DNA from: a virus
Direction: 5' to 3' (one strand)
Length of the DNA stretch: 22,570 bases
IMG/VR virus record: IMGVR_UViG_3300009160_002242
Span: 1 to 22,570 of that record
A program made the position numbers and the translations under genes. Shown here piece after piece: positions 20,119 through 22,570 of this stretch (position 1 is the first letter of the stretch; each line of letters opens with the position of its first letter). The notes under the pieces are model-generated. The model saw only the letters and a program-made list of their open reading frames with translations. It was not told where the DNA came from and did no database searches.

Positions 20119-20448
20119 ATGGAAAAACAAATTATTACCGAAAATCAGGTAAAAGATATATTAGATAAAGTTATAATGGAACAAACCTCTAAGGTTTCTC
20201 GCAATGAGTTCAGTAGAGTTCAGTTTAAAATTGAGGAATTACAAAACTCACTTAATGAAACTGTTAAAGAATTAAGAAAATTGGAAGACTCTATACCAGG
20301 TGGGTTACAACCACTTACAAAATCAAGAGTTTCTATAATTTCATCAAATTTAATCAACTCACAAAAGGTATTGTCAATATTGAAAGATAAGGTTAGACAA
20401 TATAAGCGTAGTTTATATGATCAAAGTATTGAAGAAAAGAAAAAATAG
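20119..20448 (+). CDS. Leader-peptide coiled-coil protein
   Basis: A 109-aa protein opening with MEKQIITENQVKDILDKVI, a T-E-N-Q variant of the leader, ending in I-M-E-Q, very like I-K-E-Q in the 2398 protein. The rest is two long amphipathic helices with heptad-like Leu/Ile spacing (FKIEELQNSLNETVKELRKL and VLSILKDKVRQYKRSL), ending in a lysine-rich tail. It is probably a coiled-coil or helical hairpin. Co-transcribed with the RHH gene (6-base gap). Confidence 0.65.
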   Translation: MEKQIITENQVKDILDKVIMEQTSKVSRNEFSRVQFKIEELQNSLNETVKELRKLEDSIPGGLQPLTKSRVSIISSNLINSQKVLSILKDKVRQYKRSLYDQSIEEKKK

Positions 20449-20808
20449 TTAAATTAACTCATTATTTTTCTTCATTTCCCTTTTTCCTTTTTTTGTTAGA
20501 AAAAACATCTCCTCAGTTGTGTCATCTTGGTATGAATCGACTAAACCCTTCTCTTTTAATTCATACAAAACACTACCGGCAACAATTTCCCTTAACACTA
20601 CTTCAAATTCCTCGTCATTAAAGATTAAAATTGAACCCTCGTCGTCATTATCTAAATTCCCCTCGATGAACTTATCGGTTAATTTATCACACAGATACTT
20701 TCTAGCAAATTCCAATGACATTATTTCATAATCAATAAATAAGTCAGTTAAAGATTCAATAATTTCATTACTTTTTTCGATTACTATAGGTTGGTAAATT
20801 GTACTCAT
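20449..20808 (-). CDS. Winged-helix-like protein
   Basis: A 119-aa acidic protein. The C-terminal ~45 residues read LYELKEKGLVDSYQDD, then EEMFFLTKKGKREMK. This is the end of a winged helix: recognition helix, 'GL' turn, beta wing, L-T-x-K-G-K. The acidic N-terminal half is helical. It may be a transcription regulator, although its low charge argues for protein rather than DNA binding. Stops abut those of the convergent gene. Confidence 0.5.
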   Translation of the reverse strand: MSTIYQPIVIEKSNEIIESLTDLFIDYEIMSLEFARKYLCDKLTDKFIEGNLDNDDEGSILIFNDEEFEVVLREIVAGSVLYELKEKGLVDSYQDDTTEEMFFLTKKGKREMKKNNELI

Positions 20809-20828
20809 TTATCATTTAGATTTATTAT

Positions 20829-20836
20829 AATAAATA
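20829..20836 (-). promoter_or_regulatory. TATTTATT variant element
   Basis: One mismatch from TATTTATA, 20 bases before the - strand ATG at 20808. Weak; the region is generally A/T-rich. Confidence 0.22.
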
Positions 20837-20862
20837 ATACGATTTTTTTTCTAAAAAACAAA

Positions 20863-20895
20863 ATAACGGTTCTAAATGTGTATAATTTCCGTTAT
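20863..20895 (+). promoter_or_regulatory. Inverted repeat around a TATAAT box
   Basis: ATAACGG (20863-20869) and CCGTTAT (20889-20895) form a perfect 7-bp inverted repeat with a 19-bp spacer that contains TATAAT (20881-20886), upstream of ATG 20918. It may be an operator overlapping a promoter for the glycosyltransferase. No T-run follows, so it is not a terminator. Confidence 0.35.
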
Positions 20896-20917
20896 ATTAG
20901 ATTATAATTTATAATAT

Positions 20918-22168
20918 ATGGGAAATGGAAAGATTTTTATTCAAATTGCATCATATAGAGACCCTCAATTGGTACCGACAATCAAAGATTGTATTGAGAA
21001 GGCTAAAAACCCCAAAAAATTGGTATTTTCCGTCGCTTGGCAACACTCAACGGAGGATTTGTGGGATAATTTAGATGAATTTAAGGACGATAAGAGATTT
21101 AAAGTTGTTGATATTGACTATAAGGAGTCAAAAGGAGCTTGTTGGGCTAGAAATCAATTACAACAGAATTACAAAGACGAAGAATACACGTTACAGTTGG
21201 ATTCACATCATAGATTTGCCGAAAATTGGGACGAGGAGTGTATTGTAATGGTAAATCAACTCCAAAAGAAAGGACATAAGAAACCTTTGTTAACGGGGTA
21301 TATATCATCTTTTGATCCTGATAATGACCCAAGTGGTAGAATACAACAACCATGGAAAATGAACTTTGATAGGTTTATACCCGAAGGTGCGGTGTTCTTT
21401 TTACCTGCAACTATTGATGATTATAAGGAAAGAACTGAACCGTTGCCGGCCAGATTCTATTCGGCACATTTTTGCTTCACTTTAGGTTCGTTTGTTAAAG
21501 AAGTTCCACATGATCCTGAATATTATTTTCACGGGGAAGAAATTTCAATTGCGGTAAGGGCATATACTTGGGGTTATGATTTATTTCATCCACATAAAAT
21601 CATTGCTTGGCATGAATATACTAGAAAGGGTAGAAAAAAACAATGGGATGATGACCCTAAATGGGTAACTAAAAATGTAAATTGTCATTTACGAAATAGA
21701 AAGTTATTTGAGATGGATGGGTTAGTTAAAGATATTGATTTTGGAATTTATGATTTTGGTACTGAAAGAACATTAGAAGATTATGAAAGATATGCTGGTT
21801 TATCATTTAAAAAGAGGGCTGTGCAACAATATACAATAGATAATAATTATGCACCAAATCCACCATTATATGGTGAAGATTTTGATAAATCATTCTTAAA
21901 GATATTTAAACATTGTATAGATATTGGTTTTGATAAAATACCATTAACTGACTATGAATTTTTTGTTGTCGCATTTCATGATGAAATGGATGAAACTATT
22001 TTTAGAAAAGATGCCGATGTCAATGAAGTTAAAAATATTAAAAACGATAGTGAAGGGTATGGTAAAATTTGGAGAGAATTCCAAACAGATAAAAAACCAA
22101 AGTATTGGGTTGTGTGGCCTTATAGTGCAACTAATGGTTGGTGTGAAAGGATAACTGGAGATTTATAA
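20918..22168 (+). CDS. GT60-type glycosyltransferase (GNT family)
   Basis: A 416-aa protein. IFIQIASYRDPQLVPTI (6-22) is the nucleotide-sugar-binding start. G-A-C-W-A-R (73-78) and TLQLDSHHRF (91-100) follow; D95-S-H97 is the DxD-like metal site of GT60/GlcNAc-transferase-type enzymes. HGEEISIAVRAYTWGYDLFHP is the acceptor/catalytic segment with paired Glu. Known relatives transfer GlcNAc to hydroxyl groups of protein. The C-terminal ~130 residues are an additional domain without a recognised family. It may glycosylate a virion protein or a host envelope protein. Confidence 0.87.
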   Translation: MGNGKIFIQIASYRDPQLVPTIKDCIEKAKNPKKLVFSVAWQHSTEDLWDNLDEFKDDKRFKVVDIDYKESKGACWARNQLQQNYKDEEYTLQLDSHHRFAENWDEECIVMVNQLQKKGHKKPLLTGYISSFDPDNDPSGRIQQPWKMNFDRFIPEGAVFFLPATIDDYKERTEPLPARFYSAHFCFTLGSFVKEVPHDPEYYFHGEEISIAVRAYTWGYDLFHPHKIIAWHEYTRKGRKKQWDDDPKWVTKNVNCHLRNRKLFEMDGLVKDIDFGIYDFGTERTLEDYERYAGLSFKKRAVQQYTIDNNYAPNPPLYGEDFDKSFLKIFKHCIDIGFDKIPLTDYEFFVVAFHDEMDETIFRKDADVNEVKNIKNDSEGYGKIWREFQTDKKPKYWVVWPYSATNGWCERITGDL

Positions 22169-22169
22169 T

Positions 22170-22570
22170 ATGGAATATATTGTTAGACATCAATTTAGGG
22201 ATATCTTAGTTGGAGGTAAAGAATTTTACGTAACTAGCTTGTTTAAAAAACTTTATCAATCTTTAATTGAAAAAAATCCACAACATACATTTAAGATTGA
22301 AATTGACCCATCATATGAAGATTACGGTTCGGGAGGCATTTATAGTTGTATGAGTTTGTCAATTATCAACCCAATAAATAATACTTATATTTTAGTTTCA
22401 CTATTTGATAATTGGAAATACCATTTTATGAAACATGTTGGGTGGGAACCAAAAAAAATGAAACAGTTTTTTTATGCTGGAGGATTTAATTTTTTAGATT
22501 ATTTTAACAATAAAGTTAATGGTAAAAATAATATAGATTTAGAATTTCCGGATAATATCGAATCAATATA
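22170..22570 (+). CDS. Unknown protein, 3' truncated
   Basis: ATG 22170 lies one base after the glycosyltransferase stop, and the frame stays open to the window end (133 codons seen). The visible part has a beta-rich centre (GGIYSCMSLSIIN, YILVSLFDNW), then HVGWEPKKMKQFFYAGGFNFLDYF. The close spacing suggests it acts with the glycosyltransferase. The GGFNFLDYF segment may belong to a glycan-related enzyme, but no family is recognised. Confidence 0.6.
   Translation, partial: MEYIVRHQFRDILVGGKEFYVTSLFKKLYQSLIEKNPQHTFKIEIDPSYEDYGSGGIYSCMSLSIINPINNTYILVSLFDNWKYHFMKHVGWEPKKMKQFFYAGGFNFLDYFNNKVNGKNNIDLEFPDNIESI

Noticed and set aside
1-22570. CRISPR array, insertion sequence, integrase or attachment site
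   Set aside because: No regularly spaced direct repeats, no transposase or recombinase motifs, and no flanking duplications are visible; the repeats found are gene-start cassettes.

Overview
This window looks like an accessory stretch of a large tailed-phage genome whose host is probably a member of the Bacteroidota (Flavobacterium-like). The DNA is AT-rich and tightly packed with short genes on both strands, most of them uncharacterised. Start codons sit in A/T-rich leaders with no Shine-Dalgarno sequence, which is a Bacteroidota trait. One intergenic region carries a promoter match of the flavobacterial type (TTTG-N17-TATTTTTG). Phage origin is indicated by a GH19-type endolysin with a peptidoglycan-binding domain, a DUF1599/Nmad1 nucleotide-modification protein, a zinc-ribbon nuclease of the homing type, and several families typical of large phages. 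No portal, terminase, capsid, tail or replication gene is visible, so the phage type (T4-like or other jumbo myovirus) is inference.

Layout. 1-5230: a 5'-truncated ParB-like protein, then a run of + strand genes (zinc-ribbon nuclease, PG-binding-like protein, small basic protein, ADP-ribosyltransferase-like protein, second ParB-like protein, unknown protein). 5280-6349: two acidic unknown proteins. 6448-9329: a cyclophilin, an FkbM methyltransferase, an SGNH-like protein, and on the - strand a PfkB/HldE-type sugar kinase. 9386-12799: a 54-aa leader-peptide protein, a large 'WCT' domain protein, a zinc-ribbon protein and a - strand SGNH hydrolase. 12863-13705: the endolysin. 13734-16928 (- strand): a second WCT protein, a zinc-finger protein, a PG-binding-like protein and a membrane-anchored GAF-like protein. 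17159-18575: an operon with a P-loop kinase, a secreted DNA/RNA non-specific nuclease and a small protein. 18576-20808: small genes on both strands (HExxH metalloprotease-like, unknown, Nmad1, ribbon-helix-helix, coiled coil, winged-helix-like). 20918-end: a GT60-type glycosyltransferase and a 3'-truncated unknown gene. No gap without a gene exceeds 300 bases; the longest is 16929-17158.

The most striking pattern is that eleven otherwise unrelated proteins begin with one of two short related leader peptides: an 'M-K-[LI]-x-[DE]-[IV]-L-x-E' type (609, 3285, 9631, and more loosely the - strand gene starting at 15443) and an 'I-T-E-S-Q-[LYI]-K-x-[LI]-x-x' type (2398, 3819, 4356, 9386, 11481, - strand 16295, 20119). 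Most contain [L/I/V]-x-E shortly after the leader. This resembles the capsid-targeting sequences of T4 internal proteins and Alt, which direct proteins into the prohead and are clipped by the prohead protease. The bodies attached to the leaders are nuclease, ADP-ribosyltransferase-like, ParB-like, PG-binding-like and unknown domains, so this may be an arsenal of proteins packaged in the virion and delivered with the DNA. Most of these genes, or the first gene of their cluster, also have a TATTTATA element just before the start codon. For two pairs the element, start codon and leader are conserved at the DNA level, suggesting a transferable 'promoter + start + leader' cassette.

A second theme is glycan chemistry (HldE-like kinase, FkbM methyltransferase, two SGNH proteins, GT60 glycosyltransferase), probably decorating the virion or altering the host surface. 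A third is hydrolysis of cell material (endolysin, secreted nuclease).
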